Source of the DNA: Rhizobium grahamii
GTDB lineage: Bacteria; Pseudomonadota; Alphaproteobacteria; Rhizobiales; Rhizobiaceae
Length of the DNA: 64,000 nt
Direction of reading: 5' to 3'
Assembly: GCF_009498215.1 (NCBI RefSeq)
Contig: NZ_CP043499.1
Coordinates: forward strand, 1,054,001 to 1,118,000
The translations under genes and the position numbers were made by a program. Positions 18,050 through 26,108 of the stretch are shown here, piece after piece. The notes under the pieces were generated by a model, which ran no database searches, was not told the DNA's origin, and saw only the letters and a list, made by a program, of their open reading frames with translations. Each line of letters begins with the position of its first letter. Within the stretch, counting starts at the first letter, position 1.

Positions 18050-18769
18050 ATGAAGCACGTCCTCGTACTCGATCGGGATCAGGTCACGAGGTTGGAACTT
18101 ACCGAGCTCATGGGTCGGCACGACATGCGCGCGACCCACGTCACCGAAAACGATCATCTTTTAGGCGTTCTCGCCAGAGAGATGGTGGACGCTCTCCTGA
18201 TCGAGATAGCGCTCGACGAGATGGTAGGTGTCATCCGCCATCTCACAGGAGTTACCGACGCGCCGATATTGCTCGTCGGGCCTGAGAAAACCATAGAAGA
18301 GGAAAAAGTTCGCGGCCTGGAAGCCGGCGCGACCGACTATATTTGCAAGCCTGTCGGAAGCCGCGAGCTTGTTGCCCGCCTAAAGGCCGCGATACGAAAC
18401 AAACCGGCTTCCGCCCAGCGACAAGACCGACGTTCGTACACGTTCAGCGGCTATGAACTCTTTCTTCGTCAACGATTACTGACTCATCCTGACGTCGGCG
18501 AAATCAAGCTGACAACCGCGGAATTCAACCTGCTGACGGTATTTCTAGCCAGTCCACGGATGATATTGACACGGGCGCGTTTGCTTTCCGAAAGCAGGCT
18601 GCATGAGGGCGAAATTGTCGATCGTAGTCTGGATGCCCTGATCTTACGACTTCGTCGAAAGGTCGAACCCAATTCCGCAAAGCCCCGGCTGATCCGGACC
18701 GTACGCGGCTCTGGCTATCTATTCGATAGCGAGGTCGCCTTCGAACTTCGAAACCCACCCAGACGGTAA
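18050..18769 (+). CDS. OmpR/PhoB-type response regulator with Glu at the phospho-acceptor site
   Basis: Receiver (~1-118) and winged-helix DNA-binding domain (~130-230: LTTAEFNLLTVFLASPRMILTR, then DRSLDALILRLRRKVE and TVRGSGYLF). Asp8/Asp10 and Lys100 of the receiver are present, but the usual phospho-acceptor Asp is Glu52 (ALLIEIALDE), and the switch Ser/Thr position reads LLVGPE. It may therefore work without phosphorylation or be locked in an active-like state. GGAG 6 bp upstream selects ATG 18050. No kinase gene is adjacent. Confidence 0.88.
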   Translation: MKHVLVLDRDQVTRLELTELMGRHDMRATHVTENDHLLGVLAREMVDALLIEIALDEMVGVIRHLTGVTDAPILLVGPEKTIEEEKVRGLEAGATDYICKPVGSRELVARLKAAIRNKPASAQRQDRRSYTFSGYELFLRQRLLTHPDVGEIKLTTAEFNLLTVFLASPRMILTRARLLSESRLHEGEIVDRSLDALILRLRRKVEPNSAKPRLIRTVRGSGYLFDSEVAFELRNPPRR

Positions 18770-18969
18770 TCCCGGCGGACGACCGCAAACTTCCGTATAG
18801 CTTTAAGCACAGTCACTAGAGATCTAGGGTCAAGCGGGACTGCGAAGCATCTCAAGGAAACGTTCGCTCATTTCCTAGCCGTCGCCAGCAGGAACAGTTT
18901 TACCTGATCATCAGCGCGCCGTCCGATCACGACGTCAATCGTCGACGGACGCGCATCGTGGGTCTCATC

Positions 18970-19551
18970 ATGGCTGTCACTTCCTATACGGGCTATCTGC
19001 GAGATCTAAAACGGATCATTGATCGCATCCGCGACAGGCCCTTCGAATTCGACAGTGCCGATGTCCAACTTACGTTGTGCAAAAACGGGTTTGGTTACAG
19101 ATGCCGTGATCGCATCGATGAAGGACACCTCTTCTCAGAGCATCATATGGGGCCTCTGAATATCAACAACTGGCAGCCGGACCATGAACAAGTCGGACGC
19201 GCCGAGATTGATGAATTCTTCGAATTGCCCGAGATCTACGCGTATTCGGATCTCGCTCTCCTATCCGAGAAGAATCCGCTGACGGTAGCGCATTGGGATG
19301 CGACGATAGGAATCATCGAGATCGAAGTCCGGGAGCGGCATTCAACTTCTCGCATCCAGCGCATGTTATTCGCTGGCTTCAGCGACCGGATACATGCCGA
19401 GTTCTTCCTCGCCGTTGAGCGAGACCTCATCGTCAAAGGTCATCAGGCGGGAACTCATCTGTACGAGTGGCGGGAGAAACTTCCGGTCGAGAAGACGCTG
19501 GCGGCAATGCCGGCATCGGCAATTGGCCGCGCTCGGCAGACGCGCATATAA
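18970..19551 (+). CDS. Hypothetical protein
   Basis: About 193 residues, no membrane spans or signal peptide. It is rich in charged and aromatic residues (FGYRCRDRIDEGHLFSEHH, then FELPEIYAYSDLALLSEKN). I recognise no family. ATG at 18970 has only a weak upstream GTGGG; a GTG four codons earlier is in frame. It is rightward, 200 bp after the atypical OmpR-type regulator, and could be its target, but there is no direct sign of this. Confidence 0.6.
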   Translation: MAVTSYTGYLRDLKRIIDRIRDRPFEFDSADVQLTLCKNGFGYRCRDRIDEGHLFSEHHMGPLNINNWQPDHEQVGRAEIDEFFELPEIYAYSDLALLSEKNPLTVAHWDATIGIIEIEVRERHSTSRIQRMLFAGFSDRIHAEFFLAVERDLIVKGHQAGTHLYEWREKLPVEKTLAAMPASAIGRARQTRI

Positions 19552-19661
19552 CCTATGTATAGTTACAATATAAAATCTATATATATAGTATTATGCAATT
19601 GTATTGCTCGTCTATTTTGACGGCAAATACAATAAACAATTATTTTACTTTGGAGAAACCG
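19552..19661. promoter_or_regulatory. AT-rich promoter region of the Tat-exported hydrolase
   Basis: A stretch of strongly AT-rich DNA, including CTATATATATAG at 19581 and an inverted TACAAT...ATTGTA pair, stands out from the GC-rich surroundings. It probably holds the promoter and perhaps an operator. Exact -35/-10 elements cannot be assigned. Confidence 0.4.
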
Positions 19662-20633
19662 ATGACCAGATCTTCTCTTGGCGCCACGCGACGCAATGTC
19701 GTCGCAGGAACATTGACACTCGCTGCAGCCGCGGTGGCTGTTGGAGGTCCGCCGGCGACCGCGGCAAACAAAAAGAAGGCTCAAGCAGTGACCTCGGGCG
19801 ACAGCCACTTTGTCACCGCAAGCGATGGCACCCAAATCTTCTTCAAGGATTGGGGTCCCAGAGACGCGCAACCTATCGTGTTCCACCATGGCTGGCCGCT
19901 CAGCGGAGACGACTGGGACAATCAGATGCTTTTCTTCCTCGGCAAGGGCTACCGTGTCATTGCACATGATCGCAGAGGACATGGCCGGTCTGCCCAGGTA
20001 AGCGACAGCCACGACATGGATCACTATGCGGCGGATGTCGCCGCAGTCGTCGAACACCTCGATCTTCGCAATGCGATCCATGTTGGTCACTCGACTGGCG
20101 GCGGCGAGGCAGCGCGTTATACGGCACGTCACGGCAAGGGTCGTGTATCCAAACTGGTCCTCATCGGAGCAGTACCTCCCATCATGGTCAAAACGCCATC
20201 CAACCCAGGCGGCCTGCCGGTGGAGGTCTTCGACGGGTTCCGCACTGCGCTCGCCGCCAATCGCTCGCAGTTCTATTTTGACGTGGCAAGCGGCCCGTTC
20301 TACGGCTTCAACCGCGATGGCGCAAAGCCCAACGACGCCGTGATTAAGAACTGGTGGCGGCAGGGCATGACGGGAGCAGCAAACGCGCACTACCTCGGCA
20401 TCAAGGCGTTCTCCGAGACAGACTTTACCGAGGACCTCAAGATCATCGACGTGCCGACGCTCGTACTCCACGGCGATGATGACCAGGTTGTCCCTGTTGC
20501 CGACTCCGCCGAGCTTTCCGCGAAGCTCCTCAAGAAGCCGACCCTGAAGATTTACAAGGGGCTGCCTCACGGTATGGCTACCACTCATGCAGATGTCATC
20601 AATGCTGACATCCTTGCATTCATCCAGGCCTAA
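19662..20633 (+). CDS. Tat-exported alpha/beta hydrolase, non-heme chloroperoxidase-like
   Basis: A 323-residue precursor. The N-terminus has a twin-arginine motif (ATRRNVVAG) before a hydrophobic Ala-rich stretch, so export is by Tat. The hydrolase core has oxyanion HHGWPLSGDDW, nucleophile Ser144 (VGHSTGGGEA), acid LHGDDDQVVP and a C-terminal His in GLPHGMATTH. This is the pattern of cofactor-free haloperoxidase/esterases. GGAGA 5-6 bp upstream chooses ATG 19662. Substrate unknown. A strong hairpin follows. Confidence 0.9.
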   Translation: MTRSSLGATRRNVVAGTLTLAAAAVAVGGPPATAANKKKAQAVTSGDSHFVTASDGTQIFFKDWGPRDAQPIVFHHGWPLSGDDWDNQMLFFLGKGYRVIAHDRRGHGRSAQVSDSHDMDHYAADVAAVVEHLDLRNAIHVGHSTGGGEAARYTARHGKGRVSKLVLIGAVPPIMVKTPSNPGGLPVEVFDGFRTALAANRSQFYFDVASGPFYGFNRDGAKPNDAVIKNWWRQGMTGAANAHYLGIKAFSETDFTEDLKIIDVPTLVLHGDDDQVVPVADSAELSAKLLKKPTLKIYKGLPHGMATTHADVINADILAFIQA

Positions 20634-20639
20634 CAGCCT

Positions 20640-20665
20640 GGGGGCGCTCGGTCACGAGCGCCCCC
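20640..20665 (+). terminator. Hairpin terminator after the hydrolase gene
   Basis: Perfect 10-bp stem GGGGGCGCTC / GAGCGCCCCC around a 6-base loop, 7 bp after the stop. No T-run follows, so termination may be incomplete. Confidence 0.65.
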
Positions 20666-21118
20666 GTCGGTCCTCAAACTCAGCTTTTCAATACTGCCGC
20701 CAGCGTGGGCACGTTCAACGCAACTCCTGGCGATGCTCCGCTACCCATGCTGCGATAGGCACGAAGTACGCCCATACGACCGCTAAGAGCCGCAAGACAC
20801 CAGCCTTAGCCGCGCTCCGCTCGCGCAAACCTTCATCAGGACTGCAATTGTCTTGTTCGCTGCAACGTCGCATACGTAGGTCTGCCTGCCTGCTCCTCAC
20901 CGGCAATCCCGGCGGAGCAACGGATGTCACTTGCCTGCAGAAGCTGGTCATTTGGTGGGATTGTCGACGATTTGCAGGCTGTGACTATGATCGCCTTTTG
21001 GCGACGCTGACCGGCCGCCCAACATCGATTGCGGCTACCGAAAAATGTGGGACCGCACAGTTCTGGACGATCCCACATTCACTTCAGATATCGGGCAAAT
21101 GGCTGATTGCGAGTGCAA
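20666..21118. other. Intergenic region without a recognisable gene
   Basis: About 450 bp between two convergent genes. One short leftward frame (20715-20951) ends in a hydrophobic stretch (GVLRLLAVVWAYFVPIAAWV) but lacks a ribosome site. It could be a remnant. Nothing else is recognisable. Confidence 0.4.
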
Positions 21119-21880
21119 TCAACGTGCCGGCGGCGGGGTCGCTGTCTTCACCCACTCGGAATAGGCCGTCCGGCCCAGAAGTACGCCAGCGGTCGGCATC
21201 AGCGTCTTGTCATTGAGGACCGCGCCGAAGTACGGCGTCTTGTTGTCAACGACGATCTCGCGCTTGTCGCCGATCTGACGAAGGTACTTCTCGACTGCAT
21301 CCGCAATGCGGATCGGCTCCGGTCCCGCAATTTCCTTCACCCCGTTCGAGGGTGAACCCAGCACGATTTCCGCGAGCGCGTCCGCGACATCGTCGGAGAA
21401 GATCGGCTGCATCAGCGCGGGAGACAGGTGAACCTTGTCACCCTGCACGCCGGACTGGGCGATGCCGAACATAAATTCGAAAAACTGGGTGGAATGGACC
21501 AGCGTGTACGGAATCTTCGATTCCCGGATGAGGTTCTCCTGAACCAGCTTGGCCCGAAAATAGCCGCTGTCCTGCAACCGCTCGGTCCCGACGACGGACA
21601 GCGCCACGTGATGTTTCACACCAGCCGCCGCTTCAGCGGACAGCAGGTTACGGCCGGATGCCTGGAAAAACTCCATGACCGCCTTGTCTTCGAAGGATGG
21701 GGAGTTCGCGACATCGACAACGACCTGCGCCCCGGCAAGTACTTCGGCAAGCCCCTCGCCGGTAACCGTATTGACTCCAGACGCCGGAGAAGCGGCAATC
21801 ACCTCATGGCCCTTGGTCTCGAGGCGCTTCACGAGTTTCGAACCAATCAGGCCGGTTCCGCCAATCACGACGATTTTCAT
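21119..21880 (-). CDS. NmrA-like NAD(P)-binding oxidoreductase (paralogue 1)
   Basis: A 253-residue atypical SDR: nucleotide-binding GGTGLIGSKLV at the N-terminus and the YFRAKLVQENLIRES and STQFFEFMFGI segments that mark the NmrA/SDR_a5 group. It is clearly paralogous to the gene at 23054, with long shared stretches (LSVVGTE, YFRAKLVQENLIR, STQFFEF). Such proteins may sense or reduce with NAD(P)H. Leftward; its ~270-bp upstream region contains three palindromes and a one-mismatch AAAC-N4-GTTT site. Confidence 0.88.
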   Translation of the reverse strand: MKIVVIGGTGLIGSKLVKRLETKGHEVIAASPASGVNTVTGEGLAEVLAGAQVVVDVANSPSFEDKAVMEFFQASGRNLLSAEAAAGVKHHVALSVVGTERLQDSGYFRAKLVQENLIRESKIPYTLVHSTQFFEFMFGIAQSGVQGDKVHLSPALMQPIFSDDVADALAEIVLGSPSNGVKEIAGPEPIRIADAVEKYLRQIGDKREIVVDNKTPYFGAVLNDKTLMPTAGVLLGRTAYSEWVKTATPPPAR

Positions 21881-22034
21881 TGTTCGCTCCTATTATGGTG
21901 ATCCGTCTACTGTGCCCGAACTGGCGCAATAGACACGCACGGTCAGGCCCTGGTCGCTTGGACGCTCGACCCGCTCCGCTGAGAGTTAATCTGCTCTACG
22001 ACCGAGGATCTGACCTACCGAAAGTCTAGGAGAA

Positions 22035-22133
22035 TATGCTGGACAGCATAGCTAAACGTAGGTTGGGGATATCCCTTATCGACTCCCCGACTGTGCGCGA
22101 GCGTGTCCGCTTTCGTTCATATCCGAGGATATG
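22035..22133. promoter_or_regulatory. Cluster of palindromes upstream of NmrA paralogue 1
   Basis: TATGCTGGACAGCATA (22035-22050), GGGATATCCC (22066-22075) and CATATCCGAGGATATG (22118-22133) are all perfect or near-perfect dyads. AAACGTAGGTTG at 22054 is one base away from AAAC-N4-GTTT. The cluster lies between the regulator's 3' end and the NmrA promoter. Confidence 0.45.
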
Positions 22134-22152
22134 GAGACCTCAATCTTGCCGT

Positions 22153-22791
22153 TCAGTCCCGCAGCAACATCTCTGCCTTACGGACCAGATCGGGTAGCGA
22201 GCGGCTCTGCATCTTACGCATGACACTCATACGATGCAGTTTTACCGTCATCTCGCTGATGCCAAGCTCGTAGGCCGCCTGCTTGTTCATCAGACCGCGC
22301 ACGACAGCCAGCATAACCTCGGTCTCACGGGGCGTCAGCGTTTCGGCAAGTGCTCTCACCCGTTCGCGATCGGCGTCCGTGTCCCGCCGCTTGCTGTCCA
22401 TCTCGATGGCGTGTTCGACGGCCTGAAGAAGGTCCTGATTGACGAATGGCTTGGTTATAAAGTCGGTCGCCCCCGCCTTCATCGCCCGAACGCTGGTGGG
22501 CACATCGGCAAACGCGGTCAGGAAGATGACAGGGAGCTTGCTTCCGATCGAAATGAGACGATCCTGCAAGTCGAGCCCGGTGCAGCCAGGCATTCTTAAA
22601 TCAACGACGACGCATCCGGGCGCGGTGGTGTCGGCGCACTGGAAGAACTCTGAACCGGAAGAGAATGCGGAAGCACGCTTTTTCGTAACCAGGAAGAGAT
22701 CAAGGAGCGCTTCGCGCATTTCCTCGTCGTCATCGACGACGTAAACGATGGGTTCGGCGGGCACGCCCGGTTTCCCATTCGCGATTTGCAT
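22153..22791 (-). CDS. FixJ/NarL-type response regulator
   Basis: About 212 residues: receiver with DDDEE, VVVDLRMPG, FLTAFADV and FITKPF, all canonical, followed by a LuxR-type HTH (LTPRETEVMLAVVRGLMNKQAAYELGISEMTVKLHR). No partner kinase lies beside it; the PAS kinases at 0.2-3.2 kb and 10.3-12.4 kb are candidates. ATG at 22791 follows GGGG; ATGs 15 and 36 bp upstream are alternatives. Site C lies ~100 bp upstream, and genes on either side are paralogous oxidoreductases, so it may be the local regulator. Confidence 0.9.
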   Translation of the reverse strand: MQIANGKPGVPAEPIVYVVDDDEEMREALLDLFLVTKKRASAFSSGSEFFQCADTTAPGCVVVDLRMPGCTGLDLQDRLISIGSKLPVIFLTAFADVPTSVRAMKAGATDFITKPFVNQDLLQAVEHAIEMDSKRRDTDADRERVRALAETLTPRETEVMLAVVRGLMNKQAAYELGISEMTVKLHRMSVMRKMQSRSLPDLVRKAEMLLRD

Positions 22792-22891
22792 GTTGCTACC
22801 CCGCATCTCAGGCCCTGCGATTGCCACAGCCAGCCTTGGCCAACCTTGACCCTGCGCGCAGATATACCACAGTTCGGTCCGATCTTGATCA

Positions 22892-22905
22892 TAAACCTTC
22901 GTTTA
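22892..22905. promoter_or_regulatory. TAAAC-N4-GTTTA palindrome (site C)
   Basis: TAAACCTTCGTTTA, perfect 5-bp arms, between the divergent FixJ-type regulator (22791) and NmrA paralogue 2 (23054). A variant with a 3-bp spacer, AAACTTCGTTT, is at 22983-22993, nearer the oxidoreductase. The pair could serve both genes. Confidence 0.55.
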
Positions 22906-23053
22906 GGTTCCCCCGCGCCACCGCCTTCTCCCATCACGAGCTGCGAGAAAACAGCTGTATCGAAGTCATTTGGGTCAAGGCAAAACTTCGTTTAGTCGCA
23001 ACTCCGACCACAAGCTTCTACGATCCATCATCGCAGATCTTATGGAGTTTGAC

Positions 23054-23806
23054 ATGAAGGTGGTGGTGGTCGGTGCCAGCGGCACGATGGGCTCGAGGGT
23101 GGTTCGGTATCTCGAACGTGATGGAACGAACGTCGTCGAGGCGTCCAGCAGCACCGGAATAAACGCGTTGACGGGCAATGGCCTGGACGAAGCGTTCGAT
23201 GGTGCGGATGCCGTAATAGACGTCACGAATTTCGGTTCGTTTGGCAGCGGAGACGCGCTTGGGTTCTTCAAGCAGGCAGGAGCCAATCTGCTGAAGTCGG
23301 CGACGAAGCACAACATCCAGCATTATCTCGCTCTTTCGGTGGTCGGAACTGAAGGTCTTGTCGAGAACGACTATTTCCGTGCAAAGCTCGTTCAGGAAAA
23401 CCTGATCCGTGCTTCCGGCTTACCCCACACCATAGTCCGCTCTACCCAGTTCTTCGAATTCCTGAGCGGTATCATAGGCTCCTCTTCGGACAGCCGTGTC
23501 ATCCGCCTCCCGATGGTTCGGCTTCAGCCTGTGGCCGGCGACGAAGTGGCCGCCTGGATAGCGAAGCTCATCGTCGAGCAACCGCGAGATTCGATTGTCG
23601 AGATTGGAGGCCCTGAAGCTGCCAGTCTTCTTGAACTTGCGAACGAACTGATGACCATTACCGAGGATGGCAGGCCAATCACTGCAGATCCGAATGCACC
23701 GTATTTTGGGGTTTCGGTACGCCGTGAAGGCCTGGTACCATCGGTTCCTGCCGCTCTCGGAAAGTTGACATATCACGACTGGCTGTCGAGGACGCTGCGT
23801 GCTTGA
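23054..23806 (+). CDS. NmrA-like NAD(P)-binding oxidoreductase (paralogue 2)
   Basis: A 250-residue atypical SDR with GASGTMGSRVV at the dinucleotide site, YFRAKLVQENLIRASG and STQFFEFLSGI. It is paralogous to the gene at 21119 and divergent from the FixJ-type regulator between them. GGAG 6-7 bp upstream selects ATG 23054, although the frame is open from 22970. A role in NAD(P)H-dependent redox response is likely by family; substrate unknown. Confidence 0.88.
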   Translation: MKVVVVGASGTMGSRVVRYLERDGTNVVEASSSTGINALTGNGLDEAFDGADAVIDVTNFGSFGSGDALGFFKQAGANLLKSATKHNIQHYLALSVVGTEGLVENDYFRAKLVQENLIRASGLPHTIVRSTQFFEFLSGIIGSSSDSRVIRLPMVRLQPVAGDEVAAWIAKLIVEQPRDSIVEIGGPEAASLLELANELMTITEDGRPITADPNAPYFGVSVRREGLVPSVPAALGKLTYHDWLSRTLRA

Positions 23807-23857
23807 GAAAGTCGCCGGAACTAGCATGGCTCCGGCAACGGCTTTGGCGGTTTCCGA

Positions 23858-24292
23858 TCAGAGACGGACAGTTGCCACTCTTTTCCCAGCCATCCCGGAA
23901 TTCGTGCAAGCCCAGACAGTGCCGGCGATACCAAACAGTGCCGGGAGGCTCACTGCTGGGAAATCACGCACGATGACCGAGGCCGAGCAAATGCCAACCG
24001 CGACTTCCCAGAGATGAAAGCAGGCGTGGGCAATCAGCCACAGGGTGGCGGCCGCCCAGAGTTCAACTCGGCGCTCAGGCTTGAAAGTACCGATCGCGAA
24101 AGCCAGCGCAATGAATCCCTGGATGATGCCGATGTCGCGAATGAAATGCTGATTGTAAAACCCGGTATCGGTCACGCCTGGAACGAAATAGTACCAGCCT
24201 TCTGGATCGTAAAGCATATAGAGCGCGAGCCAGGAGGCTAGGATTACATTGGACCACACCATTGCGAGTACACAAAATTTGACGATCTGCAT
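23858..24292 (-). CDS. Small integral membrane protein, unknown function
   Basis: A 144-residue protein with four hydrophobic segments (about 5-25, 50-68, 76-95, 110-130). The first loop holds the aromatic stretch YDPEGWYYFVPGV followed by HFIRDIG, a pattern seen in uncharacterised four-helix proteins. ATG at 24292 with AAGGAGA upstream; the open frame to 24382 runs through site D and is not used. It is divergent from a small ORF, with the site D palindrome between. Confidence 0.75.
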   Translation of the reverse strand: MQIVKFCVLAMVWSNVILASWLALYMLYDPEGWYYFVPGVTDTGFYNQHFIRDIGIIQGFIALAFAIGTFKPERRVELWAAATLWLIAHACFHLWEVAVGICSASVIVRDFPAVSLPALFGIAGTVWACTNSGMAGKRVATVRL

Positions 24293-24349
24293 TTCAATCT
24301 CCTTCAGTTGACTGCCGAAGAAATTATCACCGTGACATAGTCGAAACCT

Positions 24350-24367
24350 CCCAAACGAAGGTTTGGG
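24350..24367. promoter_or_regulatory. CCCAAAC-N4-GTTTGGG palindrome (site D)
   Basis: CCCAAACGAAGGTTTGGG, perfect 7-bp arms and the longest of the series. It lies 58 bp upstream of the membrane protein gene and 36 bp upstream of the small divergent ORF, so it could control both. Confidence 0.65.
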
Positions 24368-24402
24368 CACTGAGCGCAACAACAGAGTGTGGGGAGCCGA
24401 TC

Positions 24403-24654
24403 TTGCAGAAATTTATAGCCTATCTTCCCAATGGGGAGCTTTTCGATGCGAAGTACGCACTTCTGCAGTTTGCGGGCGTGGTGTCCGACGAAAAGCACCT
24501 TGTCGCCATCGAGACGGAAGCAGAAATGGAAGATGTCGATTTCGCGCTTGCCAAGACCGGTATGCCATACTTGCTGCTGCGCACAGAAGATGCCGTTGCC
24601 CGCAACGGTGACGCCGACCTCGCGGCAGTCGCTGAACTGGGGTCCGGACGTTAG
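24403..24654 (+). CDS. Small hypothetical protein
   Basis: An 83-residue acidic frame starting at TTG with GGGGAG 6-7 bp upstream (MQKFIAYLPNGELFDAKYAL). It looks like a compact soluble protein; no family recognised. It starts close to site D and ends inside the 3' limit of a receiver-domain fragment on the other strand. The tail may have been created by that rearrangement. Confidence 0.45.
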   Translation: MQKFIAYLPNGELFDAKYALLQFAGVVSDEKHLVAIETEAEMEDVDFALAKTGMPYLLLRTEDAVARNGDADLAAVAELGSGR

Positions 24655-24768
24655 TCGCGTTTCCATGTCTGGATGCTTGAAGAGCTTGGCCAGCGAAAGC
24701 CGTGATTGTTCGTCATGGTCGACAATGTAGACCGCCGCCACGCCGGGCAGCTTGGCCTCATGCATCAT
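24640..24768 (-). pseudogene. Truncated response-regulator receiver (N-terminal fragment)
   Basis: From the ATG at 24768 the frame reads VYIVDHDEQSRLSLAKLFKH, then SGPQF, like the first beta strand, acidic pocket and first helix of the FixJ-type receivers in this window (compare VHIVEDDEQFRLSLLDLFQ at 12.5 kb). Similarity stops after ~45 residues, before the phospho-acceptor, and the frame then runs antisense to the small ORF. It is the 5' leftover of a deleted regulator gene. An AAGGCGGAG ribosome site is still present. Confidence 0.6.
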
Positions 24769-24855
24769 GTAGGGCTCCGCCTTCCGTTCTTGTCGGCTAC
24801 TGGCGCATGGAGTTCGCAGCAGGAGCCTTGCCAGGCGTAGCTCCTGCTCCAGCTA

Positions 24856-25635
24856 TCAGTTCGCCGATGCGGCCTCTTCTATAAGTTTGGTCACTTCACC
24901 GGGGTGAGAGATCATGACGACGTGAGATGCACCTTCGACCGCGACGGTCTTTCGCGACTTTGCTCGCTCGGCCATCCACTGCAGGGTCTTTGGTGGAATG
25001 TTCTTATCTGCGTCGCCGTAGATGAACCACGACGGGATAGCCTCCCAGGCTGCCGCGGGAGCCGGTTCGGCGAGCGCCGCGTCGGTAATCGGCCGCTGGG
25101 CTACTGCCATCAGGCGCGCAGTAGCGGCCGGAACGTCGGCTGCGAATTGCCCGGGAAACTTGCTCTGATCGATGTAAAGGTCCTTTTCGCCTCCGGGCAG
25201 GACGACGGGCGGCGCCAGAGTAGGTGCCAGCGTGCTGCCTGGAAATTTGCCGGACAGATCCACAGCGGACTCTCCTTTTTCGGGCGCAAAAGCGGCGACG
25301 AATACCAGCGCCTTAACGTTCTGGGCATCGCTTGCCGCGTCGCTTATGACAGAGCCACCGTAGGAGTGCCCAACCAGCACGACGGGCGTCTTCACGCCTC
25401 TGATAACGTTGGCGACGTAAGCCCCATCGCTTTTGACGCCACGGAGAGGGTTGGCGACGGCTACGACGGGGTATCCATCTTTCTTGAGACGGGTCACCAC
25501 CAGGTTCCAGCTTGACGAGTCCGCAAAGGCCCCGTGAACCAAGACGATTGTCGGCTTCGGCGTATCCGCATGCCCAGTGATTGAGGATGCCATATAGAGG
25601 CCCGCCGCGACTGCGAGCCGTGCGATGTTGCGCAT
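24856..25635 (-). CDS. Exported alpha/beta hydrolase (EstC-like esterase)
   Basis: A 259-residue precursor with an N-terminal signal peptide (MRNIARLAVAAGLYMASSITGHAD). The core has VLVHGAFADSSSW at the oxyanion loop, nucleophile Ser91 in VGHSYGG, acid YGDADKNIPP and C-terminal His in EGASHVVMISHP. This is typical of the EstC/salicylate-esterase-like family; substrate not assignable. AAGGAAAGC lies just upstream of the ATG. Site E is ~140 bp upstream. Confidence 0.9.
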   Translation of the reverse strand: MRNIARLAVAAGLYMASSITGHADTPKPTIVLVHGAFADSSSWNLVVTRLKKDGYPVVAVANPLRGVKSDGAYVANVIRGVKTPVVLVGHSYGGSVISDAASDAQNVKALVFVAAFAPEKGESAVDLSGKFPGSTLAPTLAPPVVLPGGEKDLYIDQSKFPGQFAADVPAATARLMAVAQRPITDAALAEPAPAAAWEAIPSWFIYGDADKNIPPKTLQWMAERAKSRKTVAVEGASHVVMISHPGEVTKLIEEAASAN

Positions 25636-25773
25636 TTGCTTTCCTTTTATGTTTAGAGGCCCTACCCGCCGTTAGCACTTGGTGGATCATGTTGGGTAGG
25701 GAGCGTTTCCGGTCTGATCTGACGGCAGACGGCGACGAGAGCAGTTTCGCTGCCGGCCTCTCCCGCCTCAACC

Positions 25774-25787
25774 CAAACAAAGGTTTG
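25774..25787. promoter_or_regulatory. CAAAC-N4-GTTTG palindrome (site E)
   Basis: CAAACAAAGGTTTG, perfect 5-bp arms, upstream of the exported hydrolase gene. Same core as sites A-D. Confidence 0.55.
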
Positions 25788-25884
25788 CCAAGGCAATCAA
25801 TGGAGCTCGTTGGGTCTTTTGATCCCCTCCAGTGCAACGACACACTGCATCAAGCGGTAAGCGACAGAATCATTGTTCTGCTGC

Positions 25885-26061
25885 CCCGGCGACTATCTGT
25901 TTGGCGAAAGGCTGACAGTCGCTGACTGCTATCTTTTTGTCATGCTTCTCGGGGCCGAACGCTTTGGCCTCGAAGCACCGAAGCCGCTGGTCGCGTTCCG
26001 CGAACGAATGCGAGCGCGACCCGCTGTGAAAGTAGCATTGGCGATCGAGGGTCTGAACTAG
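25885..26061 (+). pseudogene. Glutathione S-transferase C-terminal remnant
   Basis: PGDYLFGERLTVADCYLFVM and a following ARPAVKVALAIEGLN match the C-terminal helical domain of GSTs, including the N-capping S/T-x-x-D box. The N-terminal thioredoxin domain is absent, and the preceding sequence is in another frame and unrelated. It is a decayed or deleted gene end. Confidence 0.65.
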
Positions 26062-26072
26062 GCTTAGCTCGA

Positions 26073-26098
26073 CATCGACCCGCCGAAGCGGGTCGATG
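26073..26098. terminator. Hairpin between convergent ends
   Basis: Perfect 11-bp stem CATCGACCCGC / GCGGGTCGATG with a CGAA loop, just past the 3' end of the leftward SDR gene and of the GST remnant. No T-run on either side. Confidence 0.55.
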
Positions 26099-26108
26099 AG
26101 ATTGGGTC

